The position numbers were made by a program, and so were the translations under genes. A stretch of DNA of 64,000 bases, from positions 37,138,866 to 37,202,865 of the forward strand of contig OZ022499.1 of the NCBI GenBank assembly GCA_963989385.1, read 5' to 3'. Within the stretch, counting starts at the first letter, position 1. Each line of letters begins with the position of its first letter. Positions 34,801 to 46,689 of the stretch are shown here, one piece after another. The DNA comes from Ctena decussata (taxonomy: Eukaryota; Mollusca; Bivalvia; Lucinida; Lucinidae). The notes under the pieces are model-generated. The model was not told the DNA's origin and did no database searches. It worked only from the letters and a program-made list of their open reading frames with translations.

Positions 34801-35239
34801 AAGTGCTTAACCAGAAAACTTGACGCAAATTCATAAATTCGCAAAGTCATGACCTTATAATGATGGTTGTACATGTACTCAGCCATCCTCTTCTAGATGC
34901 AAACCAGCAAACATGTACAAAGTTTTATAAATCTAGCCCTTCTAGTTCCTGAGAAATGGAGCTTAACCAGAAAACGACGCAAATTTGTAAAGTCAGTGAA
35001 GCATAAAATATAGGTCATGACCATTTAATGTTGGTTTTGTTCAGCTTCCTTCCTCTAGTAGATGTACCAAATTCTATGAATCTAGCCCTTATAGTTCCTA
35101 AAAAACAGAACTTAACCGGAAAACTCGGCAAAGGTTTACGCCGCCAACGCCTCCACCGCCGCCTCCGCCGTGGAAAAAGCAATACGTATGTCTCGCTCTT
35201 GCCATCGCAGGCGAGACAAATATGACGGGACACGGTCGA

Positions 35240-37850
35240 CTGCCGGACGATAGTGAAAACAACTTCCGAGAAGACATAACTCATGTTCAATATGTTAATT
35301 GTCACTAGGCAAGGCTTGGTACCGTAGTGGATAAAAGCTGACGTACATTGCAGTGCATATACCGACAGCAATATTACAAGGTTACGTAGTAGTTTAACGC
35401 GTAATGGCAACATTTTACAAAATCATGCTGAGACCCGGAAAACATAAAGCATATAGTAATGGGGCAAGGGAGGGAAGGGGGTGAGGCAAACGCCCACCTT
35501 AAGGAAACTTTTTATCATGTTTTGAGAAACTGCCTGATGTAATTCGGAATAAACTTTTCTGTTAAAGTCCCTGCGGCAAATATAGCGAGAAATATGGGAA
35601 TATGGTAGATTTTACATAATTGTAGCATTTGCACGTTCAAATATATTGCCTTTTTGTTCTAACATTTGGCCAAGACGCCGGATTTTCCTAGATACTTTAT
35701 AAAAAAAAGCACAAACTTTCATATGGGTATCTTTGTAAACTTTCGCCAGTGCATACGTGAATAAGTTTAAACTGGAGTTTAAATATATTGGATTACTTTG
35801 TGACTATCATTCCTGGATTTATTCTTAGATTTTGAATTTTGTGCTCATACAACTTACTTTAAATTCTAGGATCAGAAACTGTTAACGGACTTGTGCTTGA
35901 AATATTGAGGGACAATTAGGATAAAACCAGACAATGTTAATTACTTTTTCTTTTGATCCATAATTGATTGTTTTATTCTGATGTACATGTAAATAAATCT
36001 TATAAGTTTTAAAATAGGCTTGTTGCTGGTTTACTTGCGGCTTTCTTGTTCCAATGCCAAGACGTAGCAGCAGTTAGACAATACTCATTCCTTTGCCTAA
36101 AAGGAATATTCCAGTTAGAAGAAAGGAATATTCCAGTTAGAAGTAGTTCAAATGTTTTATTTGATAAATATGAGAATGTTTACTCAAGATCGAGTTTTAC
36201 CAACTCCCCCCCCCACACACACACCTCTTCCCAAGCCGCAGCCCCAACCACTATTGTACACCTTTCATCATGTAACGCGTTTCATCCAGTTTCAGAGGCC
36301 CAAAATTAAATGTTTAGTACAATGCAATGTCACCTTCAGTTGTACGCCTATACTAAGCTGTACTTTTTTTTGCAAAAGAACCTTGATGCATGATTTTTCA
36401 GAGGAGTCTGAGTGAAGGCGTTTTGCCTCATATAGGCAGTAATTGCTAGTCTATAAATTGTTTTTAACAAATGCACATAAATAAGATTTCAAGACAGAGT
36501 AAATATCGCTAACACTTTATCTTTTTATCTTGCATACAGACATTCACAAGGCATTAATTAAGTTCTCTACAAGAAAATACTCTGTCATCCCGATTTACAA
36601 AGAAAAAAAGTAAATAGAAAGAAATAAAATAAAATAAAAATAAATAATGAAATTAAAAAAACTGCACACAATGTTTAATTCATGATAAAAAGCTACAAGT
36701 AAATGCGCTTCATCGAAGTTCTGTTGATAAGGAGTCCTACACTCTGTCATATTTGTTTCAACTCCCTAAACCTTATGGATGTTGATAAAACAAAAACAAT
36801 GCGTTTGACCCCGCATGGGCGTTTTTCCCAACCTTAAAATATGATAAAACAAGAGGCAAACCCATTGTTTGCTATTGATTTTGCTTCATTCTTGCGTAGC
36901 TAATTACATACGTAGATTTTCGAGGTAATAATAAAATTACTACATTCCCTTTGCGTTTCCTTAGATGAACCTTTTTCGGAGAAACAGTGTTCACACTTCT
37001 ATGAACTACAATCGGTCACGCGTTGGATGTAAATAAACAACGCCATTGGCTGTTGTTAAGCTCTATTTGACGTCACGTCATGGTGAAGGTCGTTTAACGA
37101 CAATGGCTTATTTGTTGGTTAGTGACAGCTTTTTGTCGTAAGTTTACAAAACTTGCTCTAAAAATCGAAAATGATGCTTAAAATAATTTCAAGATCAAAT
37201 GTAATTATAAGAGACAACTTTCATTCTCTAAAGCTCCTGGAAGTATGAACACAAAGGGTCATGCGCTAAATTTACGTGAACTATGCTTGTTCTTCATGAA
37301 CTGGCAATCTACGAGTCCGTCGGAAGGTGTGTGATCGCTTTCTTTGGGACCCAGCAAATTAAAGCCTTCTATTGTGTAAAAAATTAATAACTTGGGTATT
37401 CGACTTTCCCTTTGGTTTGAATCTGGAATTTTGCAAACAGAGCAATCATTGGTCAGACAAGTCTCCGGTTTGTCTGAAATGATTTGCCCTGACTTAATTA
37501 CCTGTTATCCGATACGGCGTAAAGACATAGATGTCTGAAAATAGAAAAATATAAATAATAACAAAACCTGTGATCTTGAGAAGTAAGGATCCTTACGACA
37601 AATGCACACAAGTAACACTCAAACCACCTGCGCGCACGTGCAGACTGATTAGACAATAAGGTTAATGTTCTAAAATTTCATTTACCTCATCCCATAACAT
37701 AAGATTTCTCAGACAGCTTTCCTGCGAATGGTTGAATTACAAACAGAGTCGATTCTGACCAGTCTGATCTGGATCTGCACTGTTTGACCTGACATATTTG
37801 CAACAGAGTGACATTGATATCCGAAAACCGTTGCTGTTTGCATGACACAT
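35240..37850. other. Non-coding, few recognisable features
   Basis: This contains a 22 bp direct duplication at about 36101-36145 (AAAGGAATATTCCAGTTAGA), a CCCCCCACACACACAC tract at 36208-36224, and a TGACGTCA palindrome at 37068-37075, 19 bp from an inverted CCAAT motif (CCATTGGC at 37042-37049). No exon was recognised. Confidence 0.45.
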
Positions 37851-37851
37851 A

Positions 37852-38345
37852 GAGGTGCCGTCGTCGAGTGGTTAGAGCGACTCGGTTATGGTGCAGAAGG
37901 TCGCCGGAAGGTCGCCTGGGGACGTATTCATTAAACGACTTAAGTGGTTGCTATGCTGTTGCTAAGGCTAAATTTCCTTGAAGGAGATTTCCTACAACAA
38001 TGAAATTTGCTCTGGAGGAACAGTCTAACAAAGACTGTTCCTCCAGAGCAAATTTCATTGTTGTAGGATTTTACAGAAATTTAGCCTTAGCAATAACATA
38101 GCAACCACTTAAGTGGTTTTATGAATACGATCCCGGTTCTTATCCGGGTTTCGCCATCCGACGAGTGGAAATCCAGTGGTAAATGGGTACCTGTTTCGAA
38201 CCAGTGAAGAATAAGGCAGCGAAAGGAGAGGGATGGGCTTCGCCTTTATATGCTGTGCCAAATATACAGTAAGCCTCTAACCCCCAAATGCTCCTACGGC
38301 CTCTTGGCTATGGGAAACCATTTATTTTACCTTTTTGCATGGCGA
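37852..38345 (+). mobile_element. Second tRNA-derived SINE family, split by a MITE
   Basis: GTGCCGTCGTCGAGTGGTTA is an A-box-type head of the Leu/Ser tRNA kind, and CCCGGTTCTTATCCGGG near 38132-38148 is the B box and T-stem. The two parts are separated by the 207 bp insert at 37923-38129. The 3' body continues to about 38345. Confidence 0.75.
37923..38129. mobile_element. 207 bp foldback MITE inside the SINE
   Basis: Almost the whole insert is palindromic: ends CGTATTCAT and ATGAATACG, then ACTTAAGTGGTTGCTATG, TTGCTAAGGCTAAATTTC, and at the centre GAACAGTC with GACTGTTC. It separates the tRNA-like head of the SINE from its B box, which dates it after the SINE. Confidence 0.85.
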
Positions 38346-38531
38346 GAGATATTTAAAGATAAAGAATAATAATTTTTTCACTGACGCACAACCTGATTTT
38401 AAAGACTGGTGTTTGCTCATGGCCTATGGTCCTTTTCACGAACTGCTAAAGAAATACATATGAGGGACCTATGATGTGATGCTGTGTCAGAGAAAATCAA
38501 TTCTGAGACCCTCTGGAAGCGAAGAAAGCAT

Positions 38532-39532
38532 TGTCAACCCGCAAAATGTTATAAAAACGCAACATGTTATAAAATTTGTAGAAACGCAAAATGTTATAAC
38601 TTCATAACATTTTGCGTCGCGTCTCAAAACTAATGAAAACGCAAAATGTTATAAATTTCTTCACCCCGCAAAACGTTATAACAACGCAAAATGTTATAAA
38701 ATTTATAGAAACGCAAAATGTTATAACGTTATAACATTTTGCGTCGAATCTCATTATCAATAAAAAACGCAAAATGTCATAAGTTTCTTCATCCCGCGAC
38801 ATATTATAACAACGCAAAATATTATAAGCTTTATAGCAACGCAAAATGTTATAACTTTATGACATTTTGCGTCAAATCTCAATACTTATGAAAAACGATA
38901 AATGATATTAATTTCTACACCAGTGACATATTATAAGAAATGCAAAATGTTATAAAACGTATAGCAACGCAAAATGTAACTTAAGTAAAGTTATTACATT
39001 TTGCGTTGTTATTACATGTCGCAGGTTGAAGAAATTTATAACATTTTGTGTTTTATTGCTAATGAGATTCGTCGCAAAATGATATAAAGTTATAACATTT
39101 TGCGTTGCTATCAATTTTATAACATTTTGCGTTTCTATAACATTTTGCGGGGTGAAGAAATATATAATATTCTGCGTTTTCATTAGTTTTGAGGCTCGAC
39201 GCAATTTGTTATAAAGTTACACTGTATCACAATTTGCGTCGCTATCAATCTTATAACATTTTGCAGTTCTGTAACATATTGCGGGGTGAAGAAATATATA
39301 ATATTCTGCGTTTTCATTAGTTTTGAGACTCGATGCAAAATGATAAATAGGTATAACATTTGCGGTCCTATCAATTTTATAACATTTTGCGTTTTTATAA
39401 CATTTTGCGGGGTGAAGAAATATATAACTTTTTGCGTTTTTAGAGTATTGAGATTCGACGCAAAATGTTATAAAGTTATAACATTTTGCGATTTATAACA
39501 TTTTGCGTTTTATAACATTTTGCGGGATGACA
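38532..39532. mobile_element. 1001 bp foldback built from ACGCAAAATGTTATAA words
   Basis: The left half repeats ACGCAAAATGTTATAA in units of about 135 bp, and the right half repeats the complement TTATAACATTTTGCGT. The ends are TGTCAACCCGCAAAATG and CATTTTGCGGGATGACA. AAGCAT on both sides (38526-38531 and 39533-39538) is a target-site duplication. The centre is near 38990-39010. Each unit holds its own smaller palindrome, the best being perfect over 34 bp at 38711-38744. The small open frames here are repeat translations. Confidence 0.88.
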
Positions 39533-39778
39533 AAGCATCAATAGCAGACAGGTTAAAATTGAATATGCAGCAATGTGAGGTTGCTACACTGCCCACACCC
39601 CCTAGCACAGGATTCAGTGCAACTTTATTTTCAAACTAACTCAGAATGAGCCCGGTGATCCCCGTTATGTCTGCAACTTTAAGGAAGGAAAACAATTTTG
39701 CCTCGTCCTAGTTGCATTCCTGAAAGATGCAGCCATTTCGAAAAGGAGTCTCTCCTTTAAAGGAAGAATTTGAGTAAA

Positions 39779-40016
39779 TGAGCCGCGACACGACAAAACC
39801 AACAATGTGGTTGTGCGCCCAGCGCAGACTCAGATCAGCCTGGGCATCCGCCCAGTCTGATCAGAGTCTTTGCTGTCCGCATGGAGGTAGCGTAGACCCT
39901 TAGCTACCCTCTAAGCGCTTAGCGAAGATTCTGATCCGACTTGGTGGGTGGCCAGGCTGATCTGAGTCTGTGCAGGGCGCACAACAACATTGTTGGTTTT
40001 CTCGTGTCGCGGCTCA
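39779..40016. mobile_element. GAGCCGCGACACG hairpin element, copy 3
   Basis: The ends are TGAGCCGCGACACG and CGTGTCGCGGCTCA, with AAAT on the outside left and right as a possible 4 bp target duplication. The loop contains TAGACCCTTAGCTACC. Confidence 0.85.
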
Positions 40017-40124
40017 AATGATATCCTGTAAGAGTTGATTCCAGTTGGGAAGTGAGTGTAAGATAACGATTGCTTCTGTCCGAGAGTAAACCCCCTCTCC
40101 CGCAAACCGGAAAAATAGTCATAC

Positions 40125-40374
40125 GAGCCGCGACATGAGAAAACTAACAATGTGGTTGTGCGCCCAGTGCAGACTCAGATCAGCCTGGGCATCCGCCTAG
40201 TTTGTCAGATCTTTGGTTAAAGTGCTCAAAAGGTAGCTAAGGAAAGGTAGCTAAGGGTCCAAGCTACCTCCATAAGTACAGCGAAGACTCTGGTCAGACT
40301 GGACGGATGCCCAGGCTGATCTGAGTCTGCGCTGGGCGCACAACCACCCTGTTGGTTTTGTCGTGTCGCGGCTC
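40125..40374. mobile_element. GAGCCGCGACACG hairpin element, copy 4
   Basis: The ends are GAGCCGCGACATGAG and TCGTGTCGCGGCTC. It lies only 108 bp from copy 3, so two hairpins stand side by side. Confidence 0.85.
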
Positions 40375-40926
40375 ATATGAAGTATGACTGTACAGTGGAT
40401 AGTCCGGACTTCATAGAACCATTACCCCCATAGTTGTCCCACACACACACACATACACACCACCCTCACCACCACCACATCCCCCAACACCACAACAACC
40501 GGAAAATGGCTATAATACAGTTTAAAGTAAGATTTCGTTATACTCATTGCTGAATAAATAAAATATATAAACACATGTACGCACGCACATATATTTGCAT
40601 GTACGGAGGAAAAGTTGCATGCCCAATGTGTATGAAGAAAAGGGCATATCCTTTCTTTCTTGACGGCAATAGCTGCTGAAGAAAGGGAGAAAGCTCTTTG
40701 GATAATTTCTTCATCCTTATTTCTTTCCAGACAGACTGTAGCAGACGGGCACGTATATAAACAAGCATAATGCAATATGCATTAGTCTAGAAATTTGACC
40801 GTTTCCCTGTGATTTATCGCCGTTGCTATACATGCGTTCTTAATGCAAATAATTACATACGCATACAAGCTTACAGGAAGATGTACGAACGCACAGATGA
40901 AAGCGCTTATGGCTCAGCAGGTTCGA
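40375..40926. other. Non-coding with (AC)n
   Basis: A CACACACACACACATACACA run at 40441 and up is followed by CACC-rich sequence. The open frames on the minus strand here reflect this low-complexity DNA. Confidence 0.6.
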
Positions 40927-41127
40927 GTCGGGTAAATTCGGACAGCAGGTAAATTAGGACATACCACTGCAAACAGGGAAAATCCAGATTAGACGGCTCT
41001 AACCAGCCGTCTCATTAGGATTTTCACTTTTTGCCCAGTTATTGTCGTTTCAATTCAAAACAATCGACATATTATAGCGGAAACAATGTCACTGTCCGAA
41101 TTTACCTACTGTCAGAATTTACCTGAC
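40927..41127. mobile_element. 201 bp MITE with doubled AGGTAAATT ends
   Basis: The left end GTCGGGTAAATTCGGACAGC plus AGGTAAATTAGGACA is matched inverted by GTCCGAATTTACCTACTGTC plus AGAATTTACCTGAC. Each arm contains the same 16 bp word twice. A central hairpin (AGACGGCT, AGCCGTCT) adds a second palindrome. Confidence 0.8.
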
Positions 41128-41986
41128 TTGACCCTATTGCTTGTTTCCCTGGATACGAAGCCCTGTATGATGTGTTATTTATACACATGTACAGTTTTGC
41201 CCATTTGATAAAGCTGGTGCTACCAGCGAACTGGGAAGTTTCGCGACACTGTGATCGCCGACTACCACCCTGGCACAGCTTATTCCAGCTCAGAAAATAC
41301 TTTGCGCAGATTTTATGGTTTATTAGATGTAATAAAATGCGTGATACGCCGCCACTGCATCCACTATCTCCTGATTTATTGGGTTTTTTAGGGGGCGGAG
41401 GGGTTGGGGGGGGGGGGGGGGGGGGGGCTGGGGGGTCACTGTAATACTTGAGTGCAGTTGTAGGTTTCAGAAAACATCTGTTTATCCTAATATGATTTTT
41501 CTATGAAAATTTTATTCATGTATATGGCCCAAGGGCATGGGTAGATAATCTCTATAAAGTCAATTTAAAAAAAAGCTGGAAAATTGTACTATTTTGATCA
41601 TTTACTGTCAGTTTCAGTCATGTTGCTTCAAACTATGTTTTTATATAGATTTTTTCATGATTTTGTGTCTGTGGTGGCAGGTGCAGGTAACCCCTAATGG
41701 GGTTAATTTTGAGCATCATGGAAGGCTGATCTGATGTACTGCATGTATGTACTACCCTATCTGTCTCAATAATTAGACTTTGTGTACCTAATGAAAAACT
41801 AGCATATTTATTTAAATAAAACAAAAAATAAATAACATAATAAATTAATAAATAAACTGATGAAAAAAATCAACAACAATGAAGTTAACGTAATTTTTTA
41901 TCTTTCTTTCCTTCTTTATAAAGCCTTGTCCAAATGCAAAAAAAAACTAAAAAAGAAAAAAGAAAGAATGCTACAGTCTTTAACAA
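41128..41986. other. Non-coding with a 22 G tract
   Basis: Beyond the G run (41406-41427) the sequence is AT-rich, with A-rich low complexity at 41860-41965. No gene or repeat family is recognised. Confidence 0.5.
41406..41427 (+). repeat. G22 homopolymer in a G-rich block
   Basis: Twenty-two consecutive G, with further G runs on both sides (41391-41434), form a strong potential quadruplex. The exact length may be a sequencing estimate. Confidence 0.9.
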
Positions 41987-42578
41987 ATGCCCCCGAAGGC
42001 TCTTTATACCTGGTATTTGACCCCTGATAATAACTCCAACTCGAGGAATTTAATCAAATACATGTAGACCATTGTAGTTTTTCAATATATGCTAGCATGG
42101 TTTGACCTTTGACGCTGATCGTAATCTTGACCTTGGGCATGGAAATTTAAACGTTGCATGTGTCATATAATTAATAACTGTCAGTGAAGTTTCACCAGAT
42201 TCACTTTAGTAATTTCTGAGAAATGGCCAATTCACAATTTGGCCTCGGTTCTTGACTATATGTCCTTGACCTGTGATATGGGAACATAAATCTTTCAAAA
42301 TTCATATCTTCGCATCACGCTTTACCTTTTTGTAAAGTTTGAACAAATTGGCTTCTGTAGTCTTTAATAAATATGACACAATTTTGACTTCTTTGACTTC
42401 TGAATGTGACCTTGACCTTTGGCACTTGAACCAAATCTTGTGCATAACAAACCTCTTGATTATTTTTTACTTTTAGATTTTTTTTTTGGTCGACTCCTCC
42501 TCCCCATATCGACCCCATATTTTTTCACATATCGTGTATTTGTTATCAAATATATCAACTTATTATTTACAAATTATA

Positions 42579-44938
42579 TACTTAGCAAAAATAAAAACTT
42601 GACAGTCGCTATTTTCATCCTACGGTAGTCGGGAAATAGTGAGACATAAAATTTTTTTTAGTTTAAGAAAATGTAATTATTCTGTCATATCATAATCACA
42701 CAAATTTCAAGATTCCACAGATACAGCAAAATTGAGGCTATTGTAAACGTCACAAGGGTACTTGCCTGTTTTCTATGCTCAAAACCAAAAAAAATACCAA
42801 ATTTTAAATCGTCGAAGTCTGCTTAAATGAAAAAAATCTGTTGGCAACGCTTTGCCGTTATTAAATCCAATCTGTATGGACTCATAAGCTAAACTTATGC
42901 CGATGCAAGGTCGACTAGGAGGCCGTAAGGACCAGAGAACAAGAGGCCCACGGGCCACAAAGCTCACCAGATCTCCAGCTCAAAATTGCTTTCAAAACTG
43001 CTGTCACATTTGTACAGGCTAATACAAAATATACTACTACAAAGTCTCAGTCTGACAGTCTGTTGAGTTGATAACAAAATATATAACTGTTTTCCATATT
43101 TTGATTGCAGTAAAATTTTCCTCATTGTAAGTCAATGCAACTCTAATTTGCCATAGCAACCAAACAAAAGAGCTGATTCTCATAAAAGAAAAACACATAT
43201 TTTCACTTCCCCAGCCCAAGGATACTAAAGATAAAATCAGCCCAATCGGCCTAGTGGCTTCAGAGGGGATCATTTTTAAGTATTTTTTTTCCTTCTTTTG
43301 CTTTATGGCTTCCATGACAACCAATAATAAAAAGGGAAGTGGACCAAAAACATATAGCTGATAGAAGACTTCTCAAGAAACATTTGTATCAAAGTTTTGT
43401 CAACATATCTGCAATGGCTTGGCAGTAAATGTGATTTTTCAATTTTCTCCATTATAAGTCAATGCAACTCTAAGTTGCCATAGCAACCAAACTAAACGAT
43501 TTTCATAAAAAACACAAACTTTCAATCCCCCAGCCTAAGGATACTACAGATGAAATCTGGGCCTTATCGGTCCAGTGGCTTCTGAGGAGATAATTTTGTA
43601 ATTATTTTTTTTCCATTATTTTTGCATTTTGGTTTCCATGGCAACCAATAAAAGGAGCAGTGGGCCCAAAAACATCAACGCTAACAGAGGACTTCTCAAA
43701 GAACATTTCTATAAAAGCCTTGTAAGCATATCTGCAATAGCTTGGCAGTAAATGCTATTTTTCAATTTTCCCCATTATAAGTCTATGGGAACTCTAAGTT
43801 GCCATAGCAACCAAACTAAAGGGCAGATTTTCATAAAAAAACACAAACTTTCAATCCCCCAGCCTGAGGATACTACAGATGACAGCTGGGCCTTATCGGC
43901 CCAGTGGTTTCAGAGGAGATAGTTTTTAAGTATTTTTTTTACTTTTTGACTGCATTTTGGTTTCCATGGCAACCAATAAAAAGGTAGAGGGCCAAAAAAA
44001 CATACAGATGATAGAAGACTTCTCAAGGAACATTTCTATAAAAGTTCTGTCAACATTTCAGCAAAGGCTTGGCAGAAAATGCCATTTTTCAATTTTCCCC
44101 ATTATAAGTCTATGGGAACTCTAAGGTGCCATAGCAACCAAACTAAAGGGCAGATTTTCATAAAAAACATAAACTTTCAATCCCCCAGCATAAGGATGCT
44201 ACAGATGAAATTTGGGCCCAATCGGCCCAGTGGCTTCAGAGGAGATGTTGTTTAAAAGTGTTGACGGACGACGACGACGACATACGACATACGACATACG
44301 ACAGACGCCGACGACGACGGACAACTGCCTATCCTATAAGCTCCCCCGGAGCCTTCGGCTCTGGTGAGCTAAAAACCTCAGTCCACGCCATTATTAAGTC
44401 AGAAATTCAGTTTCAATGGAATCCCCATTACACATTTGAGTCTTTATGGCAGTTTTAGAAATGGCTTTCAAATAAATTTAGTAATAAACACATTAAGTTT
44501 GAAAGACAAGCAAACTAATCACGAAGAAAATAACGAAAAAGACGCATTGGTATAGAAGATACGGCATTTCATAAATCTCTATATGTTTAATTCAAAGGGA
44601 GGTAATCTGAAAGTTTTGAAACTTTAAACGTTATTTTCAGGTTGTGGTTACAATTACCATAAGCGTTTAAAGTGTTTTCTATGCATACTGGAACTACTGT
44701 TTATTGCGTACAAAAGAACTTTCTTCTGCGCATGCGCAAATTAAAGTTCTTTTCTGAATTAATAAAATAGGAATAAGTTAGATAACTCCGGACAGGACAA
44801 ACATTTACCAATAATTTTTCATGATTTAAGTAATCAGATGTCTGTCCAACTCGTGAACATCCATATATACATTACAAATTTGCTAGATTGGCCGGAATTG
44901 AGAAATAAAAACCGTCAAGTTTTTAATTTTGTTCAGTA
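42579..44938 (+). mobile_element. TIR element of about 930 bp (left copy), itself carrying an insertion
   Basis: The ends TACTTAGCAAAAATAAAAAC and ATTAAAAACTTGACGG (inverted, at the right) share the TAAAAACTTGAC word. It matches 47306-48236 in inverted orientation nearly base for base, except for the 1.43 kb insert at 42938-44371. The ends start with TA in TA-rich flanks, suggesting Tc1/mariner-type insertion. Non-coding. Confidence 0.75.
42938..44371 (+). mobile_element. GCTCACC-family element inserted in the left 930 bp copy
   Basis: It starts ACAAGAGGCCCACGGGCC, then AAAGCTCACC, and ends CTCTGGTGAGCT. Units share GTTGCCATAGCAACCAAACT and AAACTTTCAATCCCCCAGC. GACGACGACGACATACGACA lies near the right end. 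The inverted copy at 47306-48236 is an empty site (GGACCAGACGAAAAACCTC), which fixes the borders to within a few bases. Confidence 0.85.
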
Positions 44939-44972
44939 TATATAGTTTATATATTACAATATTTACAAACAT

Positions 44973-45010
44973 AAATGAATGAATGGATGGATGGATGGAT
45001 GGATGGATGG
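44973..45010 (+). repeat. (ATGG)n microsatellite
   Basis: About eight ATGG units follow two AATG units. Confidence 0.95.
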
Positions 45011-45150
45011 AAAAATTGGGCATGTGTCCTGGCAGGTGGGAAATCGATGTTTAACAGTGTTAATATCAAACAGGCAAACAACGCCGAAAGGACGTCAGAT
45101 AGCTATCAAATATGTTAGTCGAAAGGTAGGTAATCAACAGGTAAACAGTT

Positions 45151-45408
45151 GTATTATAAGTAGGTGGATAATGTCTGTGGGAAATAAATGAATTGGAGTA
45201 TCAACCAGAATAGGATAAAAGCTAGACTGTAAGTAGGTATTATGTCAGCAGAGTTAATTAGGCGACGAGGTCATAATTTGTATTATAAGTAAATGGATAA
45301 TATATGTGGGAAATAAATGAAATGGAGTATCAACCAGAACAGAATAAAAGCGAGACTGTAAATAGGTATTATGTCAGCAGGGTTAATTAGGCGACGAGAT
45401 GGCTAAGC
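45151..45408 (+). repeat. Two-copy tandem duplication, period 129 bp
   Basis: GTATTATAAGTA, GGGAAATAAATGAA, GAGTATCAACCAGAA and GTCAGCAG(A/G)GTTAATTAGG recur at a spacing of 129 bp. Confidence 0.85.
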
Positions 45409-46649
45409 CCCTATCTCACTGGGATGCGACAGTTTGCGACTGATTGCGAATTGCATTCGCGGATGAGTCTCAAAACTGTCTTGAAACGTTCGCGGGGATT
45501 CGCAATATCCTCGCGTGAGTCGCAAACTGGCGCAAACGGTTCGCATTGTCGCATAAAAAAGTTTTACATGTAAAACTTTTTTGTGCGACAAAATTTCTCG
45601 CAATATAGTCGCAACATAGTCGCAAAGTCATCGCGGGTGTCGCGAACACGTCGCGGACCCATCGCAATTTAGTTCCGTGAGTCGCAATGACCGTGAACAC
45701 GAAATATTTGCGACATAAATAAGACTATATTGCGAACAAATTGCGACATAAATAAGACACTTCCGCGACTAAATTGCGAGCAAATAAAACTGAGTAACTT
45801 TCGCGCAAACGTCGTGAGACATTCGTACGAATTACTTACGACTATCGTGCGAGTGTCTTAAATTACTCGCAATGTCGCAAAAGTGTCGTGAATGGTTCGT
45901 ATTTTCGTCCCTCGTGACTCGGACAATTATGTTTCTCGAAAACAGTTTGCACTTATTCAGTTCCAACATGAGCATCATGCCAGCAAAAGTCAGAAAAGGG
46001 CGAGGTAGGGGTAGGGCTGCCACTGCACCCGGCCATCAAACACAACACAGGAAGCCTAAATAGTCCCAGCTCCTGTTCCCTCCGACGACGAGAGCTCGGG
46101 AGCTCCCACGGTTTCTCTGACGGGTGAAACAAGGAAGAAAAAGAAACTGGGCATTGAGAGTGAGAAACAGTACCCATGGAAGGATGCCCACCAGAACGTA
46201 CTGGCTGAGTTCTGGCTGAACCACCCCATATTTTATGATAAAACACAATATCCATCTTTCTAACGTCTGATGAGTAAAAAATTGCCGTAATGTCAATAGG
46301 TTCTCATTTTCTCGCAAAATTATCGTGCGACTGTTGCACGACCTTCGCACGACAGTCGTGCGACGTTCGCGAGAGCATCGTGACACAGTCGCACGAGAGA
46401 AATAATCGCAATTTCATTGTGCGAACGTCGCACGAGTGTCTCACGAACGTCGCGCGACTGTCGCGCGACGTGTGTGCGAACTCCAGGCGAATTTGGGCAA
46501 GATTCGTGAGATAATCGTACGACATTCGTGCGACATTCGCAAATATGTCGTAATCACCATTATATGAAAAATGTCGCAAAGTCGCGGATTTTATCGCAAA
46601 TCTTTGTCTCAAACTAGTCGCCAGTTGTCGCACCCCAGTGAGATACTAG
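45407..46649. mobile_element. TATCTCACTGGG-ended element full of GTCGCA words
   Basis: The ends CTATCTCACTGGGATGCGAC and GTCGCACCCCAGTGAGATA form a TIR. Inside, GTCGCA, TCGCGA, CGTGCGAC and their complements appear every 8-20 bp for more than a kilobase, giving many overlapping short palindromes (for example AAAAAAGTTTTACATGTAAAAC at 45555-45576, quoted in two parts as AAAGTTTTAC and GTAAAACTTT). A central less repetitive part (45960-46290) has no recognised protein. Confidence 0.7.
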
Positions 46650-46689
46650 CTTTAAGCAACAGAGCATTTCCCCGTAAGAATTGTGTTGG

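Larger units (their letters stand above)
33300..35225 (+). repeat. Tandem-unit repeat (about 165 bp) broken by a SINE and by GTCGTA-rich DNA
   Basis: Units share GACGCAAATTTGT(G/A), AATATAGGTC, ATAATGATGGTTGT and CTTCCTCTTCTAGATGCA. They appear at 33310-33460, 33741-33840 and 34800-35110. The 3' end has a CCGCC-rich tract (35138-35170) and CGAGACAAA, a common end in bivalve repeats. The short open frames at its right end are not genes. Confidence 0.65.

Noticed and set aside
38602..39498. Several open frames with NVI/TFCV-type repeats
   Set aside because: They arise from translating the ACGCAAAATGTTATAA palindromic array.
40422..40775. 117-codon minus-strand frame with a Val/Cys-rich end
   Set aside because: The end is translated (AC)n and CACC repeats; the rest has no conserved motif.
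46036..46386. 116-codon minus-strand frame
   Set aside because: It is inside the GTCGCA-word element; the composition explains the open frame and no family is recognised.
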